Below are positions 27,171-36,546 of a DNA stretch of 64,000 bases, piece after piece. The position numbers were made by a program, and so were the translations under genes. The first letter of the stretch is position 1. Each line of letters begins with the position of its first letter. Below the pieces are notes generated by a model that was not told the DNA's origin, ran no database searches, and was given only the letters and a program-made list of their open reading frames with translations. The DNA is from Antarcticimicrobium sediminis (GTDB lineage: Bacteria > Pseudomonadota > Alphaproteobacteria > Rhodobacterales > Rhodobacteraceae), in contig NZ_SMFP01000008.1 of the NCBI RefSeq assembly GCF_004348975.1, forward strand, positions 20,080 through 84,079, read 5' to 3'.

Positions 27171-27677
27171 ATGTATCTGTTTCTGGCCTTTCTGGCCGTA
27201 CCGGTCATAGAAATCGCCCTGTTCATCCAGGTGGGCGGGCTGATCGGGCTATGGCCGACGCTGGCAATCGTGGTGTTGACCGCCATGCTGGGCACTTGGT
27301 TGGTGCGCACCCAGGGGCGGGTGGCGATGGGCCAATTGCAGCGCGCCTTTTCTGAATTGGACGACCCGACCGAACCGTTGGCCCATGGCGCAATGATCCT
27401 GCTGGCCGGCGCGCTGTTGCTGACGCCAGGGTTTTTTACCGATGCGGTGGGGTTCGCTCTTTTGATGCCGCCGGTTCGATTGGCAGTTTTCCGCTATGTG
27501 CGCAGCCGCATTACCGTGGCCCGGTTCGAGATGGGCAGCGGTATGGGCACCGGCCGTCCTCCCCACAGGCCGGGTCGCGATGATGTGATCGACGCTGACT
27601 ATACCGAGGTCAAGCCAGAGCCGCGCCGCCCCGGACAGCGGCCATCAGGCTGGGTCGAGGGACCGGACCACCATTGA
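27171..27677 (+). CDS. fxsA: FxsA-family membrane protein
   Basis: 168 residues. Two hydrophobic blocks at the N-terminus (FLAFLAVPVIEIALFIQVG and GLWPTLAIVVLTAMLGTWLV) and another near 75-95 (MILLAGALLLTPGFFTDAVG) match FxsA/YtzA, named for suppression of F-exclusion of phage T7 in E. coli. The cytoplasmic tail is basic and proline-rich (PPHRPGRDDVIDADYTEV), with the common DADYxEV element. AAGGAG lies upstream of ATG 27171. secB follows after 54 nt, a pairing often seen in Rhodobacteraceae near the origin. Confidence 0.92.
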   Translation: MYLFLAFLAVPVIEIALFIQVGGLIGLWPTLAIVVLTAMLGTWLVRTQGRVAMGQLQRAFSELDDPTEPLAHGAMILLAGALLLTPGFFTDAVGFALLMPPVRLAVFRYVRSRITVARFEMGSGMGTGRPPHRPGRDDVIDADYTEVKPEPRRPGQRPSGWVEGPDHH

Positions 27678-27731
27678 GATGATCCCGGCGAGGTGATATG
27701 CAGCGCCAAACGCGATTTTTGGGAGAATTCC

Positions 27732-28244
27732 ATGTCTGAAACGTCCACGAACGAAGGCGCACAAGCGCAGCAAGCCCCGCAGATTCAGATGAAAATTCTG
27801 GGTCAGTATGTCCGCGACCTGTCCTTTGAAAACGTGATGGCACAAAAGCGCACATCGGGCGATGTTCAGCCCGACGTCAGCGTTCGGGTCAATCTGGACG
27901 CGAAAAAGCGCACCCCGGATGACCAGTACGAGGTGGCGATCAAGCTGAACGTCGAATCCAAGGTCAAAGGCATGGACGACATTCTGTTCCTGATGGAAGT
28001 CGAATATGTCGGCATCTTCCAGGTGGCCGGTGTACCGGAAGAGCAGCTGCACCCCTTCCTGCTGATCGAATGCCCGCGGATGTTGTTCCCGTTCCTGCGC
28101 CGCATCGTCAGCGACGTGACCCGCGATGGCGGTTTCCCACCGCTGAATCTGGACACGATCGACTTTGTCGCGCTGTACCGCAATGAGCTGGCCCGGCGCC
28201 AAGCCGAGCAGGCCGCCCAAGGTGAAGTCAAGGCCGACGCCTGA
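27732..28244 (+). CDS. secB: Protein-export chaperone SecB
   Basis: 170 residues. SecB holds preproteins unfolded and hands them to SecA. The family core is seen in QMKILGQYVRDLSFEN, YEVAIKLNVESK, VEYVGIFQVAGVPEEQLHPFL and LIECPRMLFPFLRRIVSDVT. The start MSETSTNEG (ATG 27732) follows a GGGAGAATTCC ribosome site; an in-frame ATG at 27693 adds residues not found in SecB. Terminated by the hairpin at 28296. Confidence 0.97.
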   Translation: MSETSTNEGAQAQQAPQIQMKILGQYVRDLSFENVMAQKRTSGDVQPDVSVRVNLDAKKRTPDDQYEVAIKLNVESKVKGMDDILFLMEVEYVGIFQVAGVPEEQLHPFLLIECPRMLFPFLRRIVSDVTRDGGFPPLNLDTIDFVALYRNELARRQAEQAAQGEVKADA

Positions 28245-28295
28245 TCTGCGGCCCCTGAGTCAGGGCATCTGATCCAAGACAACAGACCAACAGGG

Positions 28296-28326
28296 AAAGG
28301 CCGCGATCACCGGATCGCGGCCTTTT
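28296..28326 (+). terminator. Terminator between secB and dnaQ
   Basis: A perfect 13-bp stem (AAAGGCCGCGATC, 28296-28308, with its complement at 28313-28325) around the loop ACCG, ending in TTTT. It lies 52 nt after secB and 57 nt before the end of the convergent dnaQ. Because the stem begins with AAA, it can also work weakly for the leftward dnaQ transcript. Confidence 0.9.
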
Positions 28327-28382
28327 CCGTTCTGTCATCCAATCCATTGCATGCGGTTGGCCGAGTGCGGTCGCGGCGCGGT

Positions 28383-29072
28383 TCAGCCCTGCCGCCAAAG
28401 GGCGTTCTCGCCCATTTTTTCGACAAAGGCATCATGCGCCGCCTGCTCTTGGGCCGTAATCCGACCAGCCAGGGGGGTGGGACGCGGTTTCGGGCGCCAG
28501 TTCAGATCCGCGGCTGACACGCCGCTTTGCCCCTGATCTACCTGCAAGGCAAAATCAGGCTGCCGCCCGCCGATCAGTTCCAGATAGACCTCGGCCAGAA
28601 TTTCGGAGTCAAGCAGCGCCCCGTGCAAGGTTCGCGCCGTGTTGTCGATGCCGTAACGACGACACAGCGCATCAAGCGAGACCTGCGCGCCGGGAAATTT
28701 CTTTCTGGCAATGGCAAGCGTATCGATCGCTTGTTCCCAAGGCAGTTCGGGCAGGTTCATCCAGCGCAGTTCAGCGTTGAGAAATTTCATGTCAAAGCTG
28801 GCGTTGTGGATGATCATCTTGGAGTCACCGACGAAATCCAGAAACGCCTGTCCGATCTGTTCAAACACCGGCTTGTCGCTCAGAAATTCCTCGCTCAGCC
28901 CGTGCACCTGAAACGCCTCGTGCGGCATATCACGCTTGGGGTTGATGTATTGGTGATAGGTGGTGCCGGTGGCGACGTGGTTGAAAAGCTCGACCGCGCC
29001 GATCTCGACAATACGGTCGCCCGTCTTGGGGTCGAGCCCGGTGGTTTCGGTATCGAGTACGATTTCACGCAT
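28383..29072 (-). CDS. dnaQ: DNA polymerase III epsilon subunit (proofreading 3'-5' exonuclease)
   Basis: 229 residues. Exo I LDTETTG (6-12) provides the two metal-binding acids, Exo II is [14 protein letters not shown], and Exo III ends with [14 protein letters not shown]. This DEDDh pattern is that of DnaQ/epsilon, which removes misincorporated bases during replication. The 3' end of coaE overlaps its start by 8 nt. Together with coaE, aroE and maf it is the leftward block next to the candidate replication origin. Confidence 0.95.
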   Translation of the reverse strand: MREIVLDTETTGLDPKTGDRIVEIGAVELFNHVATGTTYHQYINPKRDMPHEAFQVHGLSEEFLSDKPVFEQIGQAFLDFVGDSKMIIHNASFDMKFLNAELRWMNLPELPWEQAIDTLAIARKKFPGAQVSLDALCRRYGIDNTARTLHGALLDSEILAEVYLELIGGRQPDFALQVDQGQSGVSAADLNWRPKPRPTPLAGRITAQEQAAHDAFVEKMGENALWRQG

Positions 29073-29670
29073 TTTTCATCCCCGCCCGTATCTTTTCCCG
29101 TATCTCTGTCACGATCCGCAGGACCTGCGCGCGCGCATGCTCCAGCGTGTCGGTGACGATCACATAGTCGGCCCGGGCATGTTTGTCTGCGTCTGGCATC
29201 TGTTTGTTGCGGATATGGTGAAAATGCGCGGATGTCATGGTGCCGCGTTCCATCACCCGCGATTCCTGGACCTCGGGCGGTGCGGAAACCGTGGCGACGG
29301 CGTCAAACTGGGTCTCTCCGCCGCCCTCAAACAGAAGCGGGATGTCAAAGACCAGAATATCAGCCGTGGCCTGTGTGCGGAACTCTGCGCGATCCTCGGC
29401 CACGAGGGGATGCACGATCTGTTCGATCCGTCCAAGCGCCAAGGGATCCGCGATGATGATGCGTTTCAGGGCCTCGCGGCTGACCGCGCCGTCGATGATC
29501 GCCTCGGGGAAGGCCGCGCGCATCGGCGCGACCGCCGCGCCTCCGGGGGCATACAGGCGATGGACGGCCGCATCCGCATCCCAGACGGCGCAGCCCTGTT
29601 CGGCAAACAGCTTTGCCGTGGTGCTTTTGCCCATACCGATAGAGCCGGTGAGACCCAGTGCGAAGCTCAT
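29065..29670 (-). CDS. coaE: Dephospho-CoA kinase
   Basis: 201 residues. CoaE phosphorylates the 3'-OH of the ribose in dephospho-CoA, the last step of CoA synthesis. The P-loop [11 protein letters not shown] is at 7-17, followed by the conserved [11 protein letters not shown] and [10 protein letters not shown] segments. It overlaps aroE by 4 nt and dnaQ by 8 nt. The maf-aroE-coaE-dnaQ order is the same as next to the Caulobacter origin. Confidence 0.95.
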   Translation of the reverse strand: MSFALGLTGSIGMGKSTTAKLFAEQGCAVWDADAAVHRLYAPGGAAVAPMRAAFPEAIIDGAVSREALKRIIIADPLALGRIEQIVHPLVAEDRAEFRTQATADILVFDIPLLFEGGGETQFDAVATVSAPPEVQESRVMERGTMTSAHFHHIRNKQMPDADKHARADYVIVTDTLEHARAQVLRIVTEIREKIRAGMKNA

Positions 29671-30500
29671 GCCAGCACCGCGGCGCGGGTGGCCTCATCA
29701 ACATCTGGGCGCACACCGAACCAACGTTCAAACCCCGGAACCGCCTGATAGATCAACATGCCAAGCCCATCGACGGTGGTTGCTCCTGCAGCCTCGGCCG
29801 CTTGCAAAAGACGTGTTTTCAAGGGGTTATAAACAAGATCGGTGACCACGCTTTTGCTGGTGATCCCGTCGAGGGGCACCCGCAACTCGGCCTTTCCAAG
29901 CATCCCGAGAGAGGTGGTATTCACCACAAGGGCCGCCTCTTCGAGAATATTTCCGGCCTGAACCCAATCGATCACGCGGACACGCTGACCAAAATCCTGC
30001 CGCAACTGTTCCGCCCTTACCCGGGTGCGGTTGCTAAGCAGGATCTCTGGCACGCCGGCGTCAAGCAAGGCCGAGACCACCGCCCGCGCTGCACCGCCCG
30101 CGCCCAGAACGGCAGCGGGGCCAGAGGCCGGATCCCATGACGGTGCGCCCCGACGCAGGTTCTCCATAAAACCGAACCCATCGGTATTATCGGCATGAAT
30201 CTTGCCATCCGGGCGAAAAATCAGCGTGTTGGCGGCCCCGATCAACGTGGCGCGGTCGGTGACCTGATCGGCCAGCGTCAGCACCTTTTCCTTGTGCGGA
30301 ATGGTGACGTTAAGGCCGACAAAGCCCATTTTGGGCAAGGTCCGAAGCACCTGTTCAAGGTCTTCGGCGCGCACCTCCATCGGGATGTAATGGCCGTTGA
30401 TCCCATAGGTGTTGAGCCAATGCCGGTGCAGGCGCGGTGATTTGGAATGGGCGATCGGTGTGCCGATCACCCCGGCGAGCGGAATTCGCGTGTCTGTCAT
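29667..30500 (-). CDS. aroE: Shikimate dehydrogenase
   Basis: 277 residues, NADPH-dependent reduction of 3-dehydroshikimate in aromatic amino-acid synthesis. The substrate site shows IAHSKSPRLH near the N-terminus and NVTIPHKE with the catalytic Lys; the nucleotide domain has LGAGGAARAVV and SNRTRVRAEQL, with Arg/Thr after the second strand as expected for NADPH. The C-terminal GLGMLIYQAVPGFERWFG is typical. Overlaps maf and coaE by 4 nt each. Confidence 0.96.
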   Translation of the reverse strand: MTDTRIPLAGVIGTPIAHSKSPRLHRHWLNTYGINGHYIPMEVRAEDLEQVLRTLPKMGFVGLNVTIPHKEKVLTLADQVTDRATLIGAANTLIFRPDGKIHADNTDGFGFMENLRRGAPSWDPASGPAAVLGAGGAARAVVSALLDAGVPEILLSNRTRVRAEQLRQDFGQRVRVIDWVQAGNILEEAALVVNTTSLGMLGKAELRVPLDGITSKSVVTDLVYNPLKTRLLQAAEAAGATTVDGLGMLIYQAVPGFERWFGVRPDVDEATRAAVLA

Positions 30501-31096
30501 GAGTCAATCGACCCCCGAACCATCAAGAAATTGAGCAGCTCCAACATTGGCATACCGAGAACCGTAAAGTAATCCCCGTCAACCGCCGCAAACAGGCGCA
30601 CGCCCTCTTCCTCAAGCTTATAGGCCCCGACAGCGTGACGGATGCTGTCCCAGTTGCGCGCAACATAGCCCTCGAGATAGGCGTCACTCGCCTCGCGCAT
30701 GGTCAGGCGAACCTGCCCCACGTGACGCCATTCGGGTTTGCCGTCGCGACAGATCACGGCAGCAGACATCAGCTTGTGTCGTTTGCCACGCAAGGCACGC
30801 AACTGCTCCAGCGCCTCCTGAGGCGTTTCCGGCTTGGACAGCAGCGTGCCTTGGAAATCCAGAACCTGATCGCAGCCGATGACCAATGCACCGGGCGTCT
30901 TTTCGCTCACTTTGCGCGCTTTCATCTCGGCCAGCGTATCGGCAATGTCGCGGGGCGAGGCCGCCTCGGCGATCAGCGCCTGTTTGATTGCCTCTTCATC
31001 CACGCGGGGGCGGATGGTTGTGACCTCAACCCCGGCATTGCGCAGCAAGGTCGCGCGAATTTCTGATCCTGAGGCAAGAACGATCGGGACAGCCAT
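30497..31096 (-). CDS. maf: Maf-family nucleotide pyrophosphatase
   Basis: 199 residues. The N-terminal LASGSEIRATLLRNAGV and the Asp of IGCDQVL mark the Maf family, house-cleaning pyrophosphatases that hydrolyse dTTP/UTP or modified nucleotides. Which subgroup it belongs to cannot be decided by eye. The start is ATG 31094-31096 (MAVPIVLAS). It is the first gene of the leftward maf-aroE-coaE-dnaQ operon, whose transcription starts at the edge of the candidate oriC region. Confidence 0.92.
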   Translation of the reverse strand: MAVPIVLASGSEIRATLLRNAGVEVTTIRPRVDEEAIKQALIAEAASPRDIADTLAEMKARKVSEKTPGALVIGCDQVLDFQGTLLSKPETPQEALEQLRALRGKRHKLMSAAVICRDGKPEWRHVGQVRLTMREASDAYLEGYVARNWDSIRHAVGAYKLEEEGVRLFAAVDGDYFTVLGMPMLELLNFLMVRGSIDS

Positions 31097-31502
31097 GTGG
31101 AAAACTCCGGTATGGGACGGCGGATGAAGCTGTACGTTTTCTAGGAACTTTATCCAGATGCGCAAGGTGCCAACAGAAAGGGGTAATCTGGGGCAATCCG
31201 TGCCAGAGATCTCCCGCGGGGAAAAGAACAAGTCGCCGACCCGGGACAACCCCGGTTTTACCCAGTTCTCCCCGAGTTATCCCCAGAAGGCTCCGCGAAA
31301 GTTCTATGTTACGTCGCTGTAAAATAATGATAATTTCCATTTTTTCCGTCTGAGGACAAAAACGACGAAACTTTGTCCACACAGGGGATAAGCAACGGGA
31401 CAAGGCAATAATCCACCGATTCAGGGCCCCCCTACTAAATCATCATCCTTTATTCTTTTCTTTCTTATTATTAGGTAACAGGCATCACCGAAGGGACCAG
31501 AG
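31097..31502. other. Candidate chromosomal replication origin (oriC) region
   Basis: A 406-bp region without a gene, the longest in the window. Sequences one base from TTATCCACA: TTATCCAGA (31150-31158), TTATCCCCA (31277-31285), TTGTCCACA (31373-31381). Weaker ones: TTATCCCCT on the minus strand (31383-31391) and TAATCCACC (31409-31417). Two AT-rich blocks (31320-31347 and 31433-31479) stand out in GC-rich DNA and could unwind. Genes run outward on both sides: maf-aroE-coaE-dnaQ leftward, hemJ-rho-mnmE-mnmG-rsmG-parAB rightward. Caulobacter has its origin between equivalent blocks. The elements are seen; the origin function is inferred. Confidence 0.65.
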
Positions 31503-31952
31503 ATGTCAGACCTGTTGATCACGCTGTACCCTTGGACCAAGGCGATCCACATCATGGCAGTGTTGTCCTGGATGGCAGGGCTGTTCTATCTGCCACGCCT
31601 GTTCGTCTATCATTTGGAAAAGGCCGAGGCGGTGCCCGAGGCGCCTGCGATTTTTTTCGTGATGGAAGAAAAGCTGTTTCGCTACATCATGCACCCAGCG
31701 ATGATCGCAACGTGGATCATGGGGTTGATGCTGGTGGCGACGCCGGGGGTGGTCGATTGGTCATGGATCTGGCCCTGGACCAAGGGGGTGGCCGTGATCG
31801 CCATGACCTGGTTCCATTTCTGGCTGGATTGGCGACGCAAAGATTTTCTGGCCGAGCGCATCCACCTAACCGGTCGACATTTTCGCATGATGAACGAGGT
31901 TCCCACCATTTTGATGATCGTCATCGTCCTCTCGGTGGTGGTGAAATTCTGA
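31503..31952 (+). CDS. hemJ: Protoporphyrinogen oxidase HemJ
   Basis: 149 residues with four hydrophobic spans. The N-terminal WTKAIHIMAVLSWMAGLFYLP has the conserved His, followed by RLFVYHLE, MHPAMIATWIMGLML, KDFLAERIHLTGRHFRMMNEVPTI and a final helix. HemJ is the oxygen-independent-type protoporphyrinogen IX oxidase of bacteria lacking HemG and HemY. Orthologues in the related species often lie near hemE/rho; here it is directly beside the putative origin and upstream of rho. Confidence 0.93.
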   Translation: MSDLLITLYPWTKAIHIMAVLSWMAGLFYLPRLFVYHLEKAEAVPEAPAIFFVMEEKLFRYIMHPAMIATWIMGLMLVATPGVVDWSWIWPWTKGVAVIAMTWFHFWLDWRRKDFLAERIHLTGRHFRMMNEVPTILMIVIVLSVVVKF

Positions 31953-31959
31953 TCTGGAT

Positions 31960-31988
31960 TTGACTCAGGCATATGGCTTGACTATGTA
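31960..31988 (+). promoter_or_regulatory. Possible promoter and leader hairpin ahead of rho
   Basis: TTGACT (31960-31965), 17 nt, TATGTA (31983-31988) in the 126-nt gap between hemJ and rho. A second TTGACT lies at 31978. A short hairpin CGCCC/GGGCG follows around 32000. rho mRNAs are often self-attenuated in long leaders, so a leader is expected; this -10 element is weak. Confidence 0.3.
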
Positions 31989-32078
31989 AGCGGCTGACGC
32001 GCCCGTCCGGGCGATGTACCTTCCAGATTCTTTGCAAAGTGCTCCACGTGTATTTCGGGAGCCAAGGGCCGTACCATC

Positions 32079-33350
32079 ATGACAGTTGAATGCCTCACTC
32101 TTTCTGATCTCAAGGCGAAAAGCCCCAAGGATCTGCTCTCGATGGCCGAAGAGCTGGAGATCGAGAACGCCTCGACCATGCGGAAGGGTGAGATCATGTT
32201 CCAAGTCCTGCGCGAGCGCGCGGATGAGGGCTGGGAAATCTCCGGTGATGGTGTGCTGGAAGTGCTTCAGGACGGGTTTGGTTTTTTGAGATCGCCAGAG
32301 GCGAACTATTTGCCCGGCCCCGATGATATCTATGTCTCGCCCGAGATGCTGCGGCAGTACAGCTTGCGCACTGGTGATACGGTGGATGGACAGATGAAAG
32401 CACCGCTTGAGAATGAGCGGTATTTTGCGCTGACCAATGTCACCAAGATCAACTTTGAAGACCCGGAAAAGGCCCGGCACAAGATCGCCTTTGATAACCT
32501 GACCCCGCTTTACCCCGATGAACGGCTAAAGATGGAGATCGAGGATCCGACCATCAAAGACCGCTCTGCCCGGGTGATTGATCTGGTTGCGCCGATTGGC
32601 AAAGGGCAACGGTCTTTGATCGTGGCGCCGCCGCGGACCGGTAAGACCGTGATCTTGCAGAATATTGCGCACTCAATCGAGCAGAACCACCCGGAATGCT
32701 ATCTGATCGTGCTGCTGATTGACGAGCGGCCCGAAGAAGTGACCGACATGCAGCGCTCGGTAAAGGGCGAGGTTGTGTCCTCGACCTTTGATGAACCGGC
32801 GACGCGGCACGTTGCAGTGTCTGAAATGGTGATCGAAAAGGCCAAGCGTCTTGTCGAACACAAGCGGGATGTTGTTATTCTTCTCGACTCAATCACAAGA
32901 CTTGGTAGGGCATTCAACACAGTTGTGCCGTCCTCGGGGAAAGTTTTGACCGGTGGTGTGGATGCCAATGCGTTGCAGCGCCCGAAACGCTTTTTTGGTG
33001 CGGCGCGGAACATCGAAGAAGGTGGGTCGCTCACCATCATCGCCACTGCGCTGATCGATACGGGCAGCCGGATGGATGAGGTGATTTTTGAAGAGTTCAA
33101 AGGGACTGGTAACTCTGAACTCGTTCTGGATCGTAAAATTGCTGACAAACGGGTCTTCCCGGCGATCGACATCCTCAAATCCGGCACCCGGAAAGAAGAG
33201 CTGTTGATCGAGAAGGGTGATTTGCACAAAACCTTTGTCTTGCGCCGCATCCTGAACCCGATGGGGACGACCGACGCTGTCGAGTTTTTGCTGGGCAAGC
33301 TCAAGCAGACCAAGTCAAACGCCGAGTTCTTTGACTCCATGAATACCTGA
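32079..33350 (+). CDS. rho: Transcription termination factor Rho
   Basis: 423 residues, hexameric RNA translocase. The N-terminal helical part ([19 protein letters not shown]) and the cold-shock-like RNA-binding fold ([17 protein letters not shown]) are followed by the RecA-type ATPase with Walker A PPRTGKTV (about 184-191), [27 protein letters not shown], and the R-loop [14 protein letters not shown]. It follows hemJ and precedes mnmE by 28 nt. Its codons are visibly richer in A/T at third positions than those of genes farther from this region. Confidence 0.98.
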   Translation: MTVECLTLSDLKAKSPKDLLSMAEELEIENASTMRKGEIMFQVLRERADEGWEISGDGVLEVLQDGFGFLRSPEANYLPGPDDIYVSPEMLRQYSLRTGDTVDGQMKAPLENERYFALTNVTKINFEDPEKARHKIAFDNLTPLYPDERLKMEIEDPTIKDRSARVIDLVAPIGKGQRSLIVAPPRTGKTVILQNIAHSIEQNHPECYLIVLLIDERPEEVTDMQRSVKGEVVSSTFDEPATRHVAVSEMVIEKAKRLVEHKRDVVILLDSITRLGRAFNTVVPSSGKVLTGGVDANALQRPKRFFGAARNIEEGGSLTIIATALIDTGSRMDEVIFEEFKGTGNSELVLDRKIADKRVFPAIDILKSGTRKEELLIEKGDLHKTFVLRRILNPMGTTDAVEFLLGKLKQTKSNAEFFDSMNT

Positions 33351-33378
33351 GCGCAGGGCAACCGCGCGGAGACGAACC

Positions 33379-34665
33379 ATGGATACGATTTTCGCGTTGG
33401 CCACTGCGCGCGGCAAGGCTGGCGTGGCGGTCATTCGTCTTTCCGGGCCAGCGGCGCATTCCGCTGCATCTCAGTTGGCGGGTGGACCGCTGCCCACGCG
33501 CGGTATGGTGTTGCGCAGGCTTCGCGATGAGACCGGCGCAGCGCTGGATGAGGGTCTTATCCTGACCTTTAAGAACCCTGCAAGCTTTACGGGCGAGGAT
33601 GTTGCCGAGCTTCAGGTGCATGGCAGTTTGGCGGGTATAGCCGGTATTTTGGCGGCGCTTGGCAAAATTGAAGGGCTGCGATTGGCTGAGCCCGGTGAGT
33701 TTACCCGCCGAGCACTTGAAAACGGGAAATTGGACTTGGCCCAGGTCGAGGGTTTGGCCGATCTGATTGATGCAGAGACCGAGGCACAGCGGAAACAGGC
33801 GCATGATCTGTTGGACGGTGCGTTGGGCCGGTTGGCGGAAAGCTGGCGCCGTGATCTGATACGCGCGGCAGCCCTGATCGAGGCCGTAATTGATTTCGCC
33901 GATGAAGACGTGCCCACGGATGTAACGCCCGAGGTGATGATGTTGCTGGACCGGGTGGAGCGCGAATTGCAGGCGCAGACCTCTGGCGTCAGAATGGCTG
34001 AGCGCATCCGCGAAGGGTTCGAGGTGGCGATTATCGGCGCTCCGAACGCTGGAAAATCAACGCTTCTCAATGCTTTGGCAGGGCGTGACGCTGCAATCAT
34101 ATCGGAACATGCAGGCACAACACGGGACGTGATCGAGGTTCGGATGGACCTGGAGGGGCTGCCGGTAACCTTGTTGGATACCGCGGGCTTGAGAGAAACA
34201 GCGGACGCGGTAGAGGGAATCGGGATTGCCCTTGCCCGAAAACGAGCCGAGACGGCGGATTTGCGCGTTTTTCTGGCCGAGGATGAGGAAGATCTGGACG
34301 TCGCCGCGCAGTCGGGGGATATCCATGTACGCCCGAAAGCCGATCAACGGTCGGACAAATCGCGCGCGGTGTCCGGTGTAACCGGTGAGGGGCTGGACTG
34401 GTTGACTCGGGAAATCGGGAAGACCTTGACTGATCGCTCTGCCAGTGCGGGTTTGGCGACCCGGGAGAGGCACAGGGCCGCGATGCAGCGGGCTTCGTTA
34501 TCGCTTTCCTCAGCGCGGGCCATTTTGAACACCGGGCCGGATATGTATGATATCGCAGCGGAAGAAATCAGAAATGCGATTCGCGCCCTTGAATCTTTGG
34601 TCGGTCGCATCGATGTGGAAAATTTACTTGATGAAATCTTTGCCAGTTTCTGCTTGGGAAAATAG
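33379..34665 (+). CDS. mnmE: tRNA uridine-5-carboxymethylaminomethyl modification GTPase MnmE
   Basis: 428 residues. With MnmG it installs the cmnm5 group on U34 of certain tRNAs. The N-terminal tetrahydrofolate domain is followed by the GTPase G1 box GAPNAGKST (about 220-228), G3 DTAGLR, a G4-like stretch, and the C-terminal FCLGK with the functional Cys near the end. It ends 3 nt before the most upstream possible mnmG start, and a parS site fills that junction. Confidence 0.97.
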   Translation: MDTIFALATARGKAGVAVIRLSGPAAHSAASQLAGGPLPTRGMVLRRLRDETGAALDEGLILTFKNPASFTGEDVAELQVHGSLAGIAGILAALGKIEGLRLAEPGEFTRRALENGKLDLAQVEGLADLIDAETEAQRKQAHDLLDGALGRLAESWRRDLIRAAALIEAVIDFADEDVPTDVTPEVMMLLDRVERELQAQTSGVRMAERIREGFEVAIIGAPNAGKSTLLNALAGRDAAIISEHAGTTRDVIEVRMDLEGLPVTLLDTAGLRETADAVEGIGIALARKRAETADLRVFLAEDEEDLDVAAQSGDIHVRPKADQRSDKSRAVSGVTGEGLDWLTREIGKTLTDRSASAGLATRERHRAAMQRASLSLSSARAILNTGPDMYDIAAEEIRNAIRALESLVGRIDVENLLDEIFASFCLGK

Positions 34666-34668
34666 GGA

Positions 34669-36546
34669 GTGTTTCACGTGAAACATTCAGGGTTTGATGT
34701 CGTCGTGATCGGTGGTGGCCACGCCGGGGCCGAAGCCGCGCATGCAGCAGCGCGAATGGGTGTGTCGGTTGCGTTGGTGACATTGACCCGCGACGGAATT
34801 GGGGTGATGTCGTGCAATCCGGCCATCGGTGGGTTGGGCAAGGGGCATCTGGTTCGTGAGATCGACGCGCTAGACGGTGTGATGGGTCGGGTGGCCGACA
34901 AGGCGGGGATCCAGTTTCGCCTGCTGAACCGGCGCAAGGGCCCAGCGGTTCAGGGGCCGCGGGCGCAGGCGGATCGCGTGATCTATCGCACCGCAATGCT
35001 AGCCGAGACCGTCGCCCGCCCAAGTCTGACAATCGTGGAGGGGGAAGTCACCGATTTTCTGATGGCAGGGGATACCGTCACGGGGGTCGTTCTTGCTGAC
35101 GGGTCCGAGATTTCAGCCACTGCCGTCGTCCTGACCTCGGGCACCTTTCTGCGCGGCGTTATTCATATCGGTGATATTTCTCACCCCGGGGGGAGGATGG
35201 GAGACAGGCCGTCAATCAAACTGGCAGAGCGCATTGAGTCGTTCAACTTGCCACTGGGTCGCCTGAAAACAGGGACGCCGCCGCGTCTTGACGGGCGAAC
35301 GATCAACTGGGACGAGCTGCAGATGCAGCCGGGCGATGATGACCCTGTCATGTTCTCGTTTCTTTCACGTAGAGTTGAAGCGCCGCAAATCTCTTGTGGG
35401 ATTACGCATACGAACCCGCATACCCATGAGATCATTGAAAAAAACCTTAAGAGATCGGCTATGTATGGGGGCCATATCGAGGGGATCGGGCCACGCTATT
35501 GCCCTTCGATCGAGGACAAAATCGTTCGGTTCAGCGAAAAGACTTCGCACCAGATATTTCTGGAACCGGAAAGCGTGAGCGGCCACACTGTCTATCCAAA
35601 TGGGATCTCGACCTCTTTGCCTGAGTCGGTTCAGGAAGAGTATGTGCACTCCATTGCCGGGTTGGAACGAGCGGTGATCTTGCAGCCGGGCTATGCGATT
35701 GAGTATGACTACGTTGATCCCCGCGCGTTGACGATGGAACTTGGCGTTAAGGATATACCGGGTCTATATCTTGCGGGTCAGATCAACGGAACCACAGGAT
35801 ATGAGGAGGCGGCGGCTCAGGGCCTTGTTGCCGGACTTAATGCCGCGCGGGCGGTTCAAGGACGGGACCCTGCAGTTTTTCGGCGCTCTGATAGTTATAT
35901 CGGGGTTATGATCGACGATTTGACGACACGGGGGGTTTCGGAACCATACCGTATGTTTACCTCGCGAGCAGAATTTCGGCTGTCCCTTCGCGCGGACAAT
36001 GCGGATCAAAGACTGACGCCTTTGGGGCTAGAAGTCGGATGTGTAAACGAGGAGCGCAAGATTGTATTCCTTGACAAGATGGATAGGTTGGAGCGTGCGC
36101 GCACGCGGCTAACAGATCGTGACTATACACCAAAACAGGTCGCGGCAGTCGGTATTCGCATCAGTCAGGATGGGACGCGGCGCACTGCAATGGACGTTCT
36201 GGCCTTTCCGGATGTGAACTTCGCCGATCTTATCGAACTTGACCTCGATTTGAGTGCTGTCGATGACGAAGTTCGGAGCCAGTTGGAACGTGAGGCGCTT
36301 TATACGAACTATATCGAGCGGCAGCAAAAGGACATCGATGCGGTTCGGCGGGATGAAATGCGCCGATTTCCGGCGGATTTCAACTATATGGGGATCGAAG
36401 GCTTGTCGAATGAACTGAAGTCCAAGCTTTCTCTGGCACGCCCCGGAAATCTTGCACAGGCAGCGCGTGTTGATGGGATGACACCCGCTGCTCTCGCGTT
36501 GCTCCTGACCTGGATCCGACGTGTTCCAGAGGCACGTCAAGCATGA
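34669..36546 (+). CDS. mnmG: tRNA uridine-5-carboxymethylaminomethyl modification enzyme MnmG
   Basis: 625 residues, FAD-dependent partner of MnmE. The dinucleotide fold [14 protein letters not shown] is near the start, then [37 protein letters not shown] with the reactive-cysteine regions, and [20 protein letters not shown]. The start is uncertain: GTG 34669 gives MFHVKHSG, the form often annotated in this family, but GGGAG at 34665-34669 is ideally spaced for GTG 34678. Either way parS site 1 is in the first codons. The stop overlaps rsmG (ATGA). Confidence 0.97.
   Translation: MFHVKHSGFDVVVIGGGHAGAEAAHAAARMGVSVALVTLTRDGIGVMSCNPAIGGLGKGHLVREIDALDGVMGRVADKAGIQFRLLNRRKGPAVQGPRAQADRVIYRTAMLAETVARPSLTIVEGEVTDFLMAGDTVTGVVLADGSEISATAVVLTSGTFLRGVIHIGDISHPGGRMGDRPSIKLAERIESFNLPLGRLKTGTPPRLDGRTINWDELQMQPGDDDPVMFSFLSRRVEAPQISCGITHTNPHTHEIIEKNLKRSAMYGGHIEGIGPRYCPSIEDKIVRFSEKTSHQIFLEPESVSGHTVYPNGISTSLPESVQEEYVHSIAGLERAVILQPGYAIEYDYVDPRALTMELGVKDIPGLYLAGQINGTTGYEEAAAQGLVAGLNAARAVQGRDPAVFRRSDSYIGVMIDDLTTRGVSEPYRMFTSRAEFRLSLRADNADQRLTPLGLEVGCVNEERKIVFLDKMDRLERARTRLTDRDYTPKQVAAVGIRISQDGTRRTAMDVLAFPDVNFADLIELDLDLSAVDDEVRSQLEREALYTNYIERQQKDIDAVRRDEMRRFPADFNYMGIEGLSNELKSKLSLARPGNLAQAARVDGMTPAALALLLTWIRRVPEARQA
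34670..34685. other. parS centromere site 1 (perfect 16-bp palindrome)
   Basis: TGTTTCACGTGAAACA, the exact ParB-binding consensus. It lies at the mnmE/mnmG junction and spans the possible GTG start codons of mnmG (34669 and 34678). About 3.2 kb from the candidate oriC and 2.5 kb before parA, as expected for the main origin-proximal segregation site. Confidence 0.97.

Noticed and set aside
35366-35381. TTTCACGT near 35370 in mnmG as a parS half-site
   Set aside because: Only the left half and no palindrome; expected by chance.
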